This document shows positions 23,083-36,003 of a DNA stretch of 64,000 nucleotides, in pieces. Source of the DNA: Hermatobates lingyangjiaoensis. Taxonomy: Eukaryota; Arthropoda; Insecta; Hemiptera; Hermatobatidae. Every line of letters starts with the position of its first letter. The first letter of the stretch is position 1. The notes below the pieces were generated by a model. The model saw nothing but the letters and a program-made list of their open reading frames with translations, did not search any database and was not told the DNA's origin. A program made the position numbers and the translations under genes. The stretch covers positions 271,001-335,000 of the forward strand of contig JAPFBL010000227.1 in the NCBI GenBank assembly GCA_026182355.1, in the 5' to 3' direction.

Positions 23083-26000
23083 TGTATTACTGTATATTCC
23101 TGAACTGTGGTTGGAAATACTCGTAAGTCTATGACGACCTGTTTATTAACATAGTAAGTAATTGATACCTTATGAGAGTTTTACAAACAACAAATGCAGA
23201 AACAGGAACTTTTCCAAACATGAAATTGTTAACTACTTCCTATCCTGAATTTTAAATTTTAAAATCACAATCCTATCTTTATTTATCAATTTTATCAATT
23301 TTTTTTGTAAAATAACTACCTACAAGATAGTTATTAATGTAGTGTTTTTACAAGAGTTTTCATATAGTCTATTAATGAAATTTTATGTAATGAAAACGTT
23401 GAAAAAAGTTGATGAAACTGTTTCATAATAAGTAAGATATTTTACATTCCTTAATTAAAATCTGTTCCATTACTTCCACTTTGTGAACAAGTAAATTATT
23501 AAAGGTTGACAGAAAGAGATGACAGAGCACCTCAAACAGACGGCGCTCGCACTATTTAAAGAAGTTGTTTTATCTCTTTGAATTTGTTCAATTTCATGTC
23601 CTCTTATTAAGCGTTTCCTTATAATTCTTAATACTGGAACATTTTTCAAAATTCCTTATCTTCTAAATTAAATTTTCATTATTTAAATATGTTCAATTAT
23701 TAAACTTTTCCTTTTTGAAGGGCAAAATTAATATTATGCATTCAGTAAGTCAGAAAAGCTTTTACTTCCTAATATAGAAGAATTTTTAAAAAAGCTATTA
23801 CATATTATGAGCGTACATGAGTAAAACGTACTTCATAACTCATAAATGAAAGAAGGTAGTCTGAAAAAAAATTCAAGGGAATTAAAGATAAATTTTAGTA
23901 ATATTACCTTTTGTTTCGCTACATTTTGAGCGGTGCAGGAAAAAACCCCGTGGAAGAAATAAACCCCCTGGGGAAAAATCCCCTCCCCCTCAAAAAATCC
24001 TGCCAACCCCCTCGCAAAAAAAAAAGAAAAAAGGAAATGAATCTATTTTTTCACTAGAAGTTGTATATTAAACCAATACCAAATTAACAACAAATATAAA
24101 AACTTCTGAAAATTTTAAATAATCTTTACTGGTCATTATTTAAACAAAAACTGAAAAATAGGACAATATGAAAATGCTAAAGTAAATCAAATTCATCAGT
24201 CATATAAAACAAATTAAAATAATAACCAATATATTTTTCGAAATAAAAATGACAAAATCATTCTCACTACACTCATAGTAGTACCACATTCTTAGAAAGT
24301 ACTATATTCTTAGTAACCAAATATTTCGTAATGCAAAAACCATTTTATTACCAATTTTTCTTTCTCTGTAAATATTAACTATTTACAGTAAAACTATTGA
24401 AGTCACTTTTTGGTATGAAACTGGGAAACATTATAAAAAATCCATAACTGTTCATAATTGTTGAATAGTATTTTGTCATAATTTTATTGATCATGATTTT
24501 AGATAAAACTAATCATAAATTTAGTTTTTTATTTTATTTTAATAATTTGAAAGATTTCACTTAATTCCAAATCTGAATGATAGTGGGAACAATACTTGTC
24601 AAAGCATATAATGAATTTGAACACAAAAAAAAATTATTACATCATTTCAATGATGTAATACAGTCAATATCATTATATGAGATTCTTTATCATAACCTGT
24701 AGTTAATGAGTATTTTAATTATTTCATTAAATTTGTGTATTATTATAAAACAATATCACGGTTGTCTTTAAAAGACAAAATGTTCACAGAATCCTAAAAA
24801 GCCCACAATGCGTAGTATCGGAATTGCTTACGTTTATCGAGTTAACTATTTACTGATTCAAGCAAAGCAGATTTATTAGATTGAAAAAAGTTTTTATTCT
24901 GAAAATCAGGCCCCAGATGAAGGTGTCGCACCGTGGAAATATATGTCTAGAAATAGCCCAGCTTAAAAAATCATCAAACAATTGAATTGATTTACAGGCC
25001 AACAACAACAAAACTGGATTTTCATGGTGCCTAAGATGTTTTTAACTAATTTAAAGGCGCTGATTCTAGAAATGCTATTGCTTATCTCTCTATCAGGTCT
25101 ATTTTTTCTGCTGTGGTATACCTGTCTCTCTCTTTAAGAAAGCAATAACGACCATGAAGACAGGCAAGTCGAGAAAACAATACCTTCCTTTAACTTTAAA
25201 ACACGTATTCATTAATCAGAACAAAATATTTGCAATACGTATACAAATACGTATCTAATACCTTCCAATGTATATTGCCCGCAAAAATTGCAAAATTTTT
25301 GCAAAAAAAAAATAAAACACATTTGCTTTATTTAAACAACGTCCCTTTGGGAAAGATGTAACCATGCTTAATTTTTTGCAACACAAGTAAAAGATTTAAG
25401 GTTTGTGATGTAATAATCATTTAAAATAGATCACAATAAAACCTGCGATTGTAATCATGACGCTAGAATATGTTTAGAAACGCACCTAATTAAAAGATTA
25501 AAAGATTAAAAAAGGTATGAAATAGCAAATATCTCAATACTAGACCTGATTAGAAAAAATAATATGACCAATACTCTTTGATTAATCTTAATCAGCTTAG
25601 AAACTTTGGATACCGAAAAATGTGTTGCCCAATGTTATCTATTAAGAGATTTCTTTCATTCATATAGCAGTTTCTTTTATACTATGAATAGCAAGGAGTA
25701 AAAAATTATTATACGTTCAAAACTTTGCTTCATCAAAACTATGAGTCAAAGAATACATTTTTCAGTGGTTTCACTTTTACTATATCAAATCACGCATGAC
25801 ACACCAGTGAACACAAAGCAGTAGTTGTGCTTTTCAGTCCTATCAGCTGAGATGTAGTCTGTGTTTTAGCATCACTTCCATTTCCTGCATCTAGTACTGG
25901 CAGTAATCTTAAAACCTTTTAACTGAAATTATACTTCTAATTAAATTATTTTAATTATACTTTTTACTTAAGTGCAAAAAATCCTGTTTGAATCTTCATT

Positions 26001-26633
26001 CAGACAGGTTTTCAAAAACAAGCGTCCTTGTAGTGGTCGGCATATAATATTCCATGAAGATACTCCAGTCAGAAAAACTTCAGTAAGGTAAAATACAGAA
26101 GTAGTGACGAAAAATCAATCTCACAATAACAACCTTGGGTAGTGGAATATCCCCTTAGGGAACAGTAGGGATCTGCTGACCCTTTATTATGAATAAAACA
26201 TTTACGCTAAGTCAGTGAGTCAGAATTACTACTAGTTTTGACTTGTAGTAAACAGGTATGTTACTAGTCAAATTTTTTTTTAGAACATATCTATTAATAA
26301 ACTAGTATCACTTCTTGTACTACAGATATTGTTAATAACATTATTCTAGGTATAACACATTTTAGTTAGTGGATAATCTACTTCGGATAATCGATTTTGG
26401 AATTTGTTGATCATTATGTACTTCTTGCTATAATGATTTTGTATGTATTCTAAAACTGGTTGGCAGAGAAAAAACATGCTAAGAAAGGTTTTCTATATGG
26501 TATCAAATTACACTAATAAAACATGTGCGTCATGCTTATTTCCTTTTAACCACTGAAGGACTATAAGTTATCATACAGTTGCTCTATTAATAATTTGCTA
26601 TCCCGTCTTCCATAGGAATAATTTATGCTTTGC
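23083..26633. other. Intronic AT-rich stretch
   Basis: Within the 14.8-kb intron; mostly featureless. A C-rich patch of short C and A runs lies at 23945-24015. At 24914-24938 a CAGATGA, A, hairpin GGTG/CACC and GTGGAAA arrangement weakly resembles the fold-back core, with no surrounding repeat recognised. Confidence 0.4.
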
Positions 26634-26924
26634 CAGTGATGGGACACAAATTTTTTAAGAACCGGTGCTTAAAATATTATGAGTTCGGAAACTAAATTGT
26701 TTAGTTATATATAGGCTATATACATGGGCAAATTACATTGTCATACATGCACAAGTTACGTGAGTCACACAACACTTGTGGAGTTTGATAGTGGACTAAT
26801 TAATACAGGTCTGAATAGGGGCTTACATAATTTTAACAACCGGTTCGCCGAACTCATAATATTTTCAGCATCGGTTCGCACGAACAGGTGAGAACCGGCT
26901 GAATCCCGATGAATCTCATCACTG
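26634..26924. mobile_element. MITE-like element, 291 bp (hAT-like ends)
   Basis: Ends CAGTGATG...CATCACTG are inverted, and GCTTTG is directly repeated immediately outside (26627-26632 and 26925-26930). A second inverted pair lies further in, AAAATATTATGAGTTCGG against CCGAACTCATAATATTTT, beside ACCGGT/ACCGGTT motifs. No coding capacity. The CAG..CTG ends and a 6-7 bp duplication suggest a hAT-type MITE; the duplication is not a clean 8 bp. Confidence 0.7.
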
Positions 26925-29069
26925 GCTTTGTCTTTTCCAAGGCCATATAACATTGGTATTCTTGTTATACTAAGAATAACTTGTTATTACCATAGTAGTA
27001 TGGTATATATTGAAAAATTCTCTATGTAAACAAATATTTATGAAAAAGCGAGTTTGAAGCGGCAATATGTGTTTTTCAATTTTTTTGTTGTTATGAAAAG
27101 GTAGAATCCAATTGGTAATCGGTTAATTAATTTATATATAATAAAAATTCCTTTAAGAGGATTATTTGCAAAAAATATTGAAGCACAAACATGCACTTTC
27201 GAGTATATTCTCGAAACATACACCTTCGAGTATATTGAAAAATATTCAAGCACAAACATGCACCTTCGAGTTGAAACTACTAACATCACAGAAATGTTTA
27301 ATAGAAAGTGAACTACACTCACGACCTGGAGAAGAAACGAGGAAAGCCTTTTGAACTTGCAGTAAATACGGAAGTACCAAAAACAAATGATTTTCTCAAA
27401 AATCAAATAACACACAAGATTACAAATATTACTCTAATTTTGTTTGATACATTTTCTCTATGGTGACGTCAAAAACAGAACAAACCTCTCTGATTTTTTC
27501 TTTCTGTAATATTTTTTTACCAAGTGGCGTTCACCTGTAAGTCCAAATCAAAACCGTTCAATAATATGCAATCAAATGTAATTAGATATTTGAAATAGTA
27601 CGAGTATTAGTTTTCGTTCCACAGTTATATTTGATAAATTAATGGAAGATACGAGTATATACCACTATATTATTATTACCATGATAAGCTTTGGTTAATT
27701 ATCAGAAGAACTAATTGTGTATCATTAGTTTGCGCTTCACGTCATAGGTAAATTAAGAAATTTAAGTTAATCTATATTAGTTTTAGTTAATTAATCTTTT
27801 TTTAAGCTACTATTACTTATTTTTGTAAAATATGATGACGTTAATATATTTATAATATATGATATATGATATGATTTATTAATAATATATGGTATACCCA
27901 CTAGAATAGGTCAGGAGTGGCCAAGCTCCTTGATATTCCGAACCATTTGTAAAAAAATTGAGATGTTTTCGCGAGTCGCAATTAAATACGTATTTAATAA
28001 GTATGCAAAAAATACATACGGAACGATAATAATTTTTAAAAATGAAAAGGGAACTCAGGTAAATTTTTTAACAGCCAGAAATAATCCTTCAGAGAGCTGC
28101 AGGTTTGCCTCTCCCGGGATAAATGATATTACCAGCTCACTAACCTAGCCTGTTTGACAGACTTAGCTTCCTGTTGAATGTCTTTGGCCAGTTTTTAACC
28201 GGAGCAGGTGATTAGTTGGAAATAAATACTCTTTATTGTATTAGTTTCTCCAAAATACATTCCTGACTGACTTTAACTTTGATAAAATTTAACATAATTT
28301 ATTAGAATTATTGTTATTCTTGCCAGTGTCTGTGAGGAATTGTTTCTGTTAACTGGACAGTCGTAAGATTCCGTGATTACGCCGCTGTAAGTGAATTGTT
28401 TCAAGCAAACGATTTATATTGTTCCATAATCTTTCATCATTACAGCAGCAGCATTAATTCTACCGGCAATAAGTATTACCAACATGATAAATTGGTTTCT
28501 TTCCTTACAAGGTTCTGCAACGATATATATAAATGACTCAAAGTTTTCCCAATTGTAGCCATTATAAATGGCAACGAAAGTTTTCTACCCCAAATTCATC
28601 TTAATGTTTTTGTTTCAAATAACGCAAAATAAAGATATATGACATATTTCTTTTATGTATATTCCTCATAAACAAAACATTTAATTTATACTAATAATTA
28701 TAACCACGTTTTGAAGAAAAAACTTCAAAATTTCGTGCAATATTATCATTCTTCCAAGGGGTACTAAAAAAATTGAAAAATATAGATTCCCGTTTTTAAA
28801 ATATGTGCAAGCTGCATATTATTCAAACTAAATTAAGTTAAAAAAATATATAACCTTGTATAACTTGATCCAAATAAACCCTATATTACCACATTGCTAA
28901 AAGGAAGTTATTTTACTTACAAAAACATGATACCTACAATAAAGTTGGTCACTACGATAAAAGTTTTACTTTTTTATAATTTATTTATATTACAACGTAC
29001 TGCTGACAGAGTTAGTCAGGATATATAAACTGTACTTAAAATAAAACAAAAAACAACAAAAAGTATTAG
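26925..29069. other. Intronic stretch; possible decayed hAT end and local duplication
   Basis: At about 27176-27270 a unit like AAGCACAAACATGCACTTTC occurs twice. At 27912 CAGGAGTGGCCAA recalls a hAT end, but no matching partner was found. A 72-codon ORF at 27930-28148 shows no recognisable domain. Confidence 0.35.
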
Positions 29070-29394
29070 GTTAGGTTAGGTTGTAGTGGCAGTCCCACAA
29101 GAGAACACACGTAGGCCAAGCATTGGACCTTTGTAATACCACACAATGAAGATTGCAACCCACTAAAGTGGGTGTCCTAAATTTCGCCTAACTCAAGTGT
29201 ATTTAGAGTAGGGATCTTTAACGAGTACCTGCCATCATAGAGTCTCGGAACCGACGGTTTAACGTCATCTCCAAGGGACGACGTGCTCAGATTTATTTAC
29301 ATCCCGCATGAATAAATCGAGGGCCAGGTGGGGATCGAACCCCGGTCCTTTTAATTCAGAGGTGAGTACGTTAACCACTGAGCTAAACTGGCAC
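29070..29394 (-). mobile_element. tRNA-derived SINE, copy 2
   Basis: Same SINE as at 20859, in reverse. The B box GGTTCGATCCCC and A box TTAGCTCAGTGG read on the minus strand, near the right end. The 3' tail on the minus strand is a short AACCT repeat (seen as TTAGGTTAGGTTAGG on +). Confidence 0.9.
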
Positions 29395-30374
29395 CTAAAA
29401 TAAAAAGTATTACTTCCAACATAATGATTTCTGTTGTAAAATTTTTTCTTTGAATCACAAGTTTCAAACTATCAAGAGAAAATTAGGCATACAAGTTTAA
29501 ATGCTCTGATGCTCATATGATGGAACGGACTGCAAATTGTTAAAAGCCATTTCAATTCTGATAAAATAATTTCTTTTGCATTATTAATTATCTCGTAAAA
29601 AAATGTACATTGTCTATCACAGTATGGGTCATATAAACAAACGCTGCAGACAATATTAGTTGCCAAAATAAAATTATTCATTTCAAAGAATAACATTTAA
29701 TATTGGATTGACTTGGTAACCACTTAACCTTGACATTCCTAACTTCAAAATGTAAAATACTTTTAGTTTAAATCAATAAATGAATAAATTGAAAAGTATT
29801 CCGAGTTATTTAACTTGATATCCATTATCTCGAAACTTATTTTTTTACTTTATTTATATTTGAGATCAATTCTTTATTTTTTACAATTTCTTAAAAGAAA
29901 TAATTCAGAAAAATAAAACGATACTCTCAACTGGAGGAAGATATCAAAACATTTTCCGGAGTTCTTTTTCCATTCCTATGTCAGACCCATTTCATTCGTC
30001 TTCCCTTTATTTATACATTTTTTAAATATCCAAAAATACACAACGCGGAAAATTTTATCTCTATTGAAAAATTTTTGCAAAATTTTCTTGTCTGCTTCTC
30101 GCTATCACTGGTATAAACATTTATATATCAACTAACAATTCTATTATATTTTTATATATAATACTAATATGTTATACTTACATAACTTGAATAAAAACTG
30201 AAAAATGAGAGTAATGAATGATAATTTACAAAAGTATAAAAGATGATTTAAAATTTAAAAAAGATGATTATGTATATATATATTCCTGCTGGCGACTGAT
30301 GTCGAAAATATTAAAGAAAGTTTTGTAGTGATTTTCTGTACCTTTTCTTTGTGTTTGTATATATAATATATATT
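29395..30374. other. AT-rich stretch without recognised features
   Basis: Short ORFs only; no recognisable family. Confidence 0.4.
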
Positions 30375-30489
30375 AACTTTAACACATAGGAAAGAACACA
30401 GAGAGTCACTACAGAACTCACTTCGATATTTCGACATCCGTCGTCATCGGGAAGAAGTGCGAAGTACTTGCGTTGAGAAGCAAACTGCT

Positions 30490-30490
<1 letters not shown>
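30375..30490 (-). mobile_element. FB-C solo arm (PLE terminal-repeat-like)
   Basis: ACTTTAACACATAGGAAAG, CACTACAGAACTCACTTCG and TTTCGACATCCGTCGTCATC match the arms flanking the PLE ORF at 46401. It ends at GCGTTGAGAAGCAAACT before a large microsatellite. Confidence 0.85.
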
Positions 30491-30760
<270 letters not shown>

Positions 30761-30837
30761 GCGACACCGGTATATGTTGTCCGGTATATATATATATATG
30801 AGAATACGTTGGCAGCAGGTCTTCTCTCAAACATCTG

Positions 30838-31270
30838 TTGTTAAAATTTGCAGCAGCTTCTGCACTCACTAACTTTAAGCTGGTGGCCTCGATCCTTCGG
30901 GCGATTTTTCTTTCTTCTGGCTGCAGTTGCCACAGAAGGAACCCCTCTATAAACCTCCAGGTCAAGGACATGTATGTAATTCCGACGAGCAGGAGCCTGG
31001 AGCCGAGCATGAGGTCCAATCGGAGCAGCAGCCTTAACCCTGCGCTCTGATTGGATCGAATTAGTCAACCTGATTGGCATTTAAGCTGTTTACTACAAGG
31101 CATGCTCTACCTGAAGATGACCAATGTTCCTATGGTCGAAAGCTCGTATAATATTGAAGATGTCTCTAGGACAGATGCTGTGGCAACTGCAGCCAGAAGA
31201 AAGAAAAATCGCCCGAAGGATCGAGGCCACCAGCTTAAAGTTAGTGAGTGCAGAAGCTGCTGCAAATTTT

Positions 31271-31275
<5 letters not shown>
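30838..31275. mobile_element. FB-I fold-back element with 95-nt arms
   Basis: Arms 30838-30933 and 31180-31275 are near-perfect inverted copies (starting TTGTTAAAATTTGCAGCAGC and containing TTCTGGCTGCAGTTGCCAC). The GC-richer spacer of about 245 nt contains CTGAAGA (31111-31117), T, hairpin GACCA/TGGTC and GAAA (31138-31141) on +. ORFs through the arms are a by-product of the symmetry. Confidence 0.85.
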
Positions 31276-31305
<30 letters not shown>

Positions 31306-31345
31306 GATGTCTTGAAATAAAGACGAAACGTTGGCAAAAAGGTGA
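31276..31345 (+). repeat. (AT)n run and FB-B fragment
   Basis: A TA run (to about 31301), then CTTGAAATAAAGACGAAACG and TTGGCAAAAAG, which resemble the FB-B arm around GAAACGTTGGCAATGAG. Confidence 0.45.
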
Positions 31346-31428
31346 TTCCATATATTTACCCTGACCAAACTCCGAAAAAAAGAAAAAGTGTTTTGTGAAT
31401 ATTTTGTGGTCAAGAAAACAGTACCGTG

Positions 31429-31468
<40 letters not shown>
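31429..31468. repeat. (AT)n microsatellite
   Basis: A TA dinucleotide run. Confidence 0.9.
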
Positions 31469-31471
<3 letters not shown>

Positions 31472-32779
31472 GTTGTCTTCCAAGTTTCAAGCAATTTCTC
31501 AATGTTGGCATCTTGATTTTATTTAAAATTTAAATGTAACTTTTTCCGTATAACTTTTCATATTGAGAAATCAGAACATGGAAGGCTGACCTATATAAAT
31601 TGATATGCAAGGACTACATTTATATAACAAATATAAAGATATACTTCGTGTGGAAGAAATGAAAGACCCCCCCCCCCCCTCGCAAGGCAGTGTAGTTGAA
31701 AATGAGTTATGAGGAGGTGTAGATCTGAAGAGACGATGGCTAAAGGGTGTCTGGTCAGCGGAATGAGCCGCTTTAGGTCCTTTGGCCTTCAGCCAAAAGT
31801 AGGTTTCTACTGCTCGCCTGTCTTTACTGACATCTTCTTTACGGCTCATTGACTTCACAACATCTTGTAATAGACCTATTATTCTTTGTGTCAGCATCAA
31901 ACTTCTATAGTTTGAAAAATAAGATGGGACCACCATTACTTAGAGTCGTCAATAGAGAAAAATCTCAGTATATTATCTATTAAAATGTTCAGATATCTCC
32001 AAATTACTCCTTTTGAACAACATTCTAATCAAATAATACCGAAGTCCTCTAGCACATAGCCGTGTTACTATTTTACAAACATGTTGGTGAAAAATATGAG
32101 AAATAATTAAATGAATCATTAATTTTTTCAGTCAAATTGTTAATTTGCAAGAAAAAAAGTGAAAATACTATTAACGTATATTCAAATTAACTAATATAAT
32201 TTAATAATAAAATTATAATAATATAATTTAATGATATAAATTAATATGGTTTATATTATTAAATAACTGTATTACATATATATAATATGATAACAATTAG
32301 AATACATGCAAAATTTCAATGGCAGCCTGGTGTGTACAATGCTTGGGCAGCAATATTTCGTAACGTAAATACCAATACTTATTTCTTGTATGTCAGTTAC
32401 ATTTTTGAAATTCCACCTTCAATTGATTTTATGTTTAATTTAAACATCAGCAGAGGAATAATATATATCTTTCATTAAATACGTATTCACATGTGACACT
32501 TCATATTCAGTACAGTTAGCTAAGTTTTAAATTCTTATTAACAATCATATTTTTTTATCTACATTGTATAAAGTTAGTCAGTTGACTTGAATTAGAATGT
32601 TCGAACTTTGGTCAAAACAAGAGAGAAATAATAACTATAGTAATAATAATAATTACTACTATCAGTATTAATATTACCGTGTTTCATTATACCAGATATG
32701 GTCATTTATTAACATACACCACCATAACATAAGCTTCTTATAACAGGATAATATAAGCTAAATATATTGAGGGATTTCA
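31469..32779. other. Intronic stretch with an unrecognised 121-codon ORF
   Basis: An ORF at 31571-31936 (-) contains LKAKGPKAAHSADQTPFSH. I know no family for it, and part of it reads through a 13-nt C run (31667-31679). The remainder is AT-rich. Confidence 0.35.
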
Positions 32780-33060
32780 AGAATTACGTCTCCACTCAAA
32801 AATGTTAATATGAAAGTAATAACACGTTTCAAACACTTAGTGTTCTTCTTCAGATTAACATCTACACTGTTGAGAGTCGATCTGCGGGAATGGCTTACGA
32901 AAGGTTGAGTCCTTGTGTCCTTTCTAAGTCATTCCCGTGGATCGAACCTCAACAGTGCCGATGTTAATTTTATTTTCATATTAAACTTTTTTTTGTGTAG
33001 CGGCGAAATCCTCAATATGAGTAAATACCACACTATTAGAGATTGCACAAGTAATGAGCT
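32780..33060. mobile_element. FB-G fold-back element, copy 2
   Basis: Left arm AACACGTTTCAAACACTTAG then TGTTCTTCTTCAGATTAAC; right arm ends ATGTTAATTTTATTTTCATA. An additional inner inverted pair reads CTACACTGTTGAG / CTCAACAGTGCCG. The right flank CTCAATATGAGTAAATACCA is shared with copy 3 at 58180. Confidence 0.8.
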
Positions 33061-33439
33061 AAATATGTTATTATTAATATTTTATTTAGGTATATTTACT
33101 CCCTTCTTTGGTTGAAAAGACTAGAGGGTTACCATTTCATACCGACCAATTATCCATTACTATTTATATTTTTTTTATTTTCCATGGATACATTTATAAT
33201 TATCGTGAAATCACGCCATATATATCTTCAACAAACTATATTTTGATATAGATTACAACGTCTAAACCAAGCTTTGCTAAACCAAACTTGCTCAAAATTT
33301 TGGATTTAATATAATTATTTCTATTGGTAATGACGTAGATAATTTGTTAAATAAAAAATCTTCTAGGTACCTGATATATACTCGTATTTAATGAATTATT
33401 TTCATAGAATATATATAGGTCAGACTAGTCAGCATTGAG
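33061..33439. other. AT-rich stretch without recognised features
   Basis: Nothing recognised. Confidence 0.4.
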
Positions 33440-33728
33440 GGCCAGGTTAGCTCAGTGGTTAACGTACTCGCCTCTGAACTGGTAGGTCTGAAGTTCGATA
33501 CCCACCTGGCCCTAGATTTATATACGTGGGAGGTGAATAAATCTGAGCACATCGTCACTCGGAGAGGACGCTAAACCATCGCTCCCAAGCCTCATTAAAG
33601 ATCCCCACTCTAAATACACTCTAGTTAGGCAAAATTTAAAACTCTCTATGTAGAATCAATATTCATTGTGTGGTATTAAAAGGACCTTATTACAAATTGA
33701 CCTTATGGGACAACCACTGCACCTACAG
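33440..33728 (+). mobile_element. tRNA-derived SINE, copy 3
   Basis: Head GGCCAGGTTAGCTCAGTGG, AAGTTCGATACCC and CCACCTGGCC. The body is shortened, with the CGATGTCAGGTACT block missing. Same family as 20859. Confidence 0.88.
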
Positions 33729-34420
33729 TGTTGTCTACTACTACTGCTGGACAGCATTAAAAATGCGTGTCATGTAGCACCAATACAATGTAACTAGAGG
33801 TTAAACTGAAATCGTAACTGTGAATTAAAACTGGTAGTAACTGAAAACGCCTCTATGGGACATAAATGTTACTAAACCTGAATACAATAAAGCCTTCATA
33901 AATTGGTGTATATGTATACAATGCCATCATAAAATGTTATATAGGGGACGTCGCAATACAAACGGGGTCAAAAATATCCAGGGGGGAGAGGGAGGTCACC
34001 AAAATCATATTAATAGGAAGCTACTTAATTTCAAAAATTATAATAGTATAGTATGTCAGATTGTTTTAGATCAAAGATTTCAACTTTCTTGTTATGAATA
34101 AAATGAATATAGCTGACCTCAAATAAATGAAGTCAACAAAATAATTGCGTATGACGTTCATAAGACCAGAGAATGGAATATTACGCCTGTACAATAGTAC
34201 ATTAAAATAGAACCTCAAATCAAGTGATGACGAGTTTAATTTTATGTTTACTTATTAAAAAGGTTGACATGGAATGGTAGGTTGCTCAAAATTTTTCAAA
34301 TTTATTTTTTCTGTTATCTGTTTCTTCTAGTATTTCCTCCTTACTAGGTAACCAACACATCTTGATCCAACAGAATTCATATCTGTTCACTCAATACTTG
34401 GTTTCTGAGTTGATCAATTT
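33729..34420. other. Unassigned intronic stretch
   Basis: No element ends recognised; a G-rich patch lies near 33990. Confidence 0.4.
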
Positions 34421-34500
34421 TTATCCTGATGACAACATGTGTTTAAAATAATTTAGTCAGCTAAATCAGTTCTTTCTGTGTGTTTCTATCTCAGAGCTTT
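34421..34500 (+). repeat. FB-F-like remnant
   Basis: CTGATGA, C, AAC/GTT with loop ATGT, then TAAAATAATTTAGTCAG and TTCTTTCTGTGTGTTTC. It resembles a single decayed FB-F arm. Confidence 0.45.
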
Positions 34501-34680
34501 CATGTTTTTGTTTATTTCAATATTTATTTAACATATTTATTTATAAGTATACAACTAGCATATCATACATAAAAAGTATATGTAGTAATACCAACACAAA
34601 TAGCTTGGGTACATATGAGTAAAGAATGAAACCCACTGGTTCATCTTTTCACTTTCTTTCTTTATTTTAGTAGATTATCA

Positions 34681-35076
34681 TACCAGTAGATAACTCGGCC
34701 ATTTTCTCCTGAGTTGTCTTGGGGGATTCTGAGAAGGTAAGGAAGAAGTATGGGTTTGTACAAGTCGATTTGAGTGAGAAAAAAGTTCGATATTAAATAA
34801 CTTGTAACGATCAGAAGCCAGATTTTGTCTAAATGGAATTCTTAGGTCTCTATGAAGAGTGTAATTTGTGATATAATAAGGAGCATTAGTGATAGTGCAG
34901 AGGATTTTTGATTTCAATCACTGCATTTTCTGAATGTTTGAAGGTTTTACACAACTCCATAGTTCAAGATCGTACGTCCAGATCGGTCTCAATAATGTTT
35001 TATACAACAGCACTTTGTTCTAGAGTGTTAACTTTGAGTGTTTCCCGAGAAGTCTGGTCAGTAATAAGTAGCGTCG
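34681..35076 (-). pseudogene. LINE (Jockey-like) reverse-transcriptase C-terminus, decayed
   Basis: The minus strand reads in one frame through LLTRLLGKHS, LLYKTLLRPIWTYDLELWS, SNIQKMQ, then SKILCTITNAPYYITN, HRDLRIPF and RQLRRKWPSYLLV before a stop. These are the typical closing blocks of Jockey-group non-LTR retrotransposon ORF2: the LLYKTLLRPIWTYG segment and the NAPWYV.N..IHRDL segment after the RT fingers. Two in-frame stops (after KLTL and after KMQ) show it is dead. No poly(A) or 3' UTR was firmly identified. Confidence 0.82.
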
Positions 35077-35386
35077 TTTATTTGAATATATTATTCGTCG
35101 TTTATTATGAGTGTATTAACAGTAGAAATGAACATTAAAGTGAAACCGAATAGTGTATTCTATGTTCTGCTATTCAGTTAAATCCAATATGACTTCGAAG
35201 TTTCCGTCTTTTTCTTTTTCTTCTTCTTTTGATGAAGGAGTTCTCTTAATCTGATTGACAATGGGAATGACTCTTTTTCATTATATTATCCTAACAATAT
35301 TTATTCATCTTTCATCAATTCATTTAATTGTTGATATATATATATACGACTAGGCGACAACTGAAATCCAAGTTGACCTGTTTCAG
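35077..35386. other. Intron 3' end before the Ig3 exon
   Basis: AT-rich intron sequence with a T/C-rich patch at about 35205-35230 and a TA run just upstream of the TGTTTCAG acceptor. Confidence 0.4.
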
Positions 35387-35524
35387 TCCCTCCAATGGTG
35401 TGGATTCAGAACCAGCTGGTCGGAGCTGTAGACGGCGAGAGAATGACTCTAGAGTGCCACTCAGAGGCATACCCCAAGTCTATCAACTATTGGACCAGGG
35501 AGAAAGGAGAAATTATCGCTCACG
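35387..35524 (+). CDS. Exon: first half of Ig3, DIP/lachesin-like IgSF protein
   Basis: This 138-nt exon (2 nt + 45 codons + 1 nt, phase 1 both sides) follows a TGTTTCAG acceptor and ends before GTAGAA. It encodes PPMVWIQNQLVGA, a B-strand with MTLECHSEA (first Ig3 cysteine), and the C-strand tryptophan in INYWTRE. This arrangement is strongly conserved in the DIP/lachesin family. It joins the preceding exon in frame across a 14.8-kb intron and the next exon across a 15.1-kb intron. No stop or frameshift is present, so the exon looks functional. The exact paralogue (which DIP, lachesin or neurotrimin-like) cannot be fixed from Ig3 alone. Confidence 0.92.
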
Positions 35525-36003
35525 GTAGAACGATTCATTATCAATATTTTTGCATGAGAGTATGTTTATCTATGTTGGTGTAAAAAAAATGTATAATTGT
35601 TTATTTAAATGATTATGTTTGTTGGGTTTGATAGGTAAAATCACATGCCTTATTTATAAAGGCGTGGATTCTAATTGCTTAATTCTTGGTTTATTACGTT
35701 GTGCATTTAGCATCTTCATTTAATGTATTTCCTTACCTGCATAATATTTTCCATGAACGTGCGAGACTGTATGTGTCGTGACGCCATCCCAGTGACTGAC
35801 ATTTAGACTCTGCAGAGAGAACTCAGTTTTGGTTTCCTGTAACAACATTTTATAACTTCATTGACTGTTGTGTACACATTGACTTGTAGACAAATAGAAA
35901 ACTGGTGTCACTCAAACAATAAAACATGTTGAAGGCGCTATTCACGATATTATATGAAACAACTTGTGGCGTACAAAACAGCTACCACGCTACCTTGAGA
36001 TAG
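35525..36003. other. Intronic stretch
   Basis: Start of the 15.1-kb intron; nothing recognised. Confidence 0.5.

Noticed and set aside
24914..24938. Additional hairpin core (CAGATGA, GGTG/CACC, GGAAA)
   Set aside because: Core bases deviate and no surrounding repeat is recognisable; may be chance.
27912..28200. hAT element with CAGGAGTGGCCAA end
   Set aside because: No convincing matching inverted end or target duplication; the TTTGGCCAG near 28184 aligns poorly.
29070..29090. TTAGG repeats resembling the arthropod telomere
   Set aside because: Only about three units, located exactly at the tail of a reverse-oriented SINE; they are the SINE 3' tail.
31571..31936. 121-codon minus-strand ORF
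   Set aside because: No recognised domain, spans a homopolymer C run, no splice or promoter context; mentioned only as an unassigned ORF.
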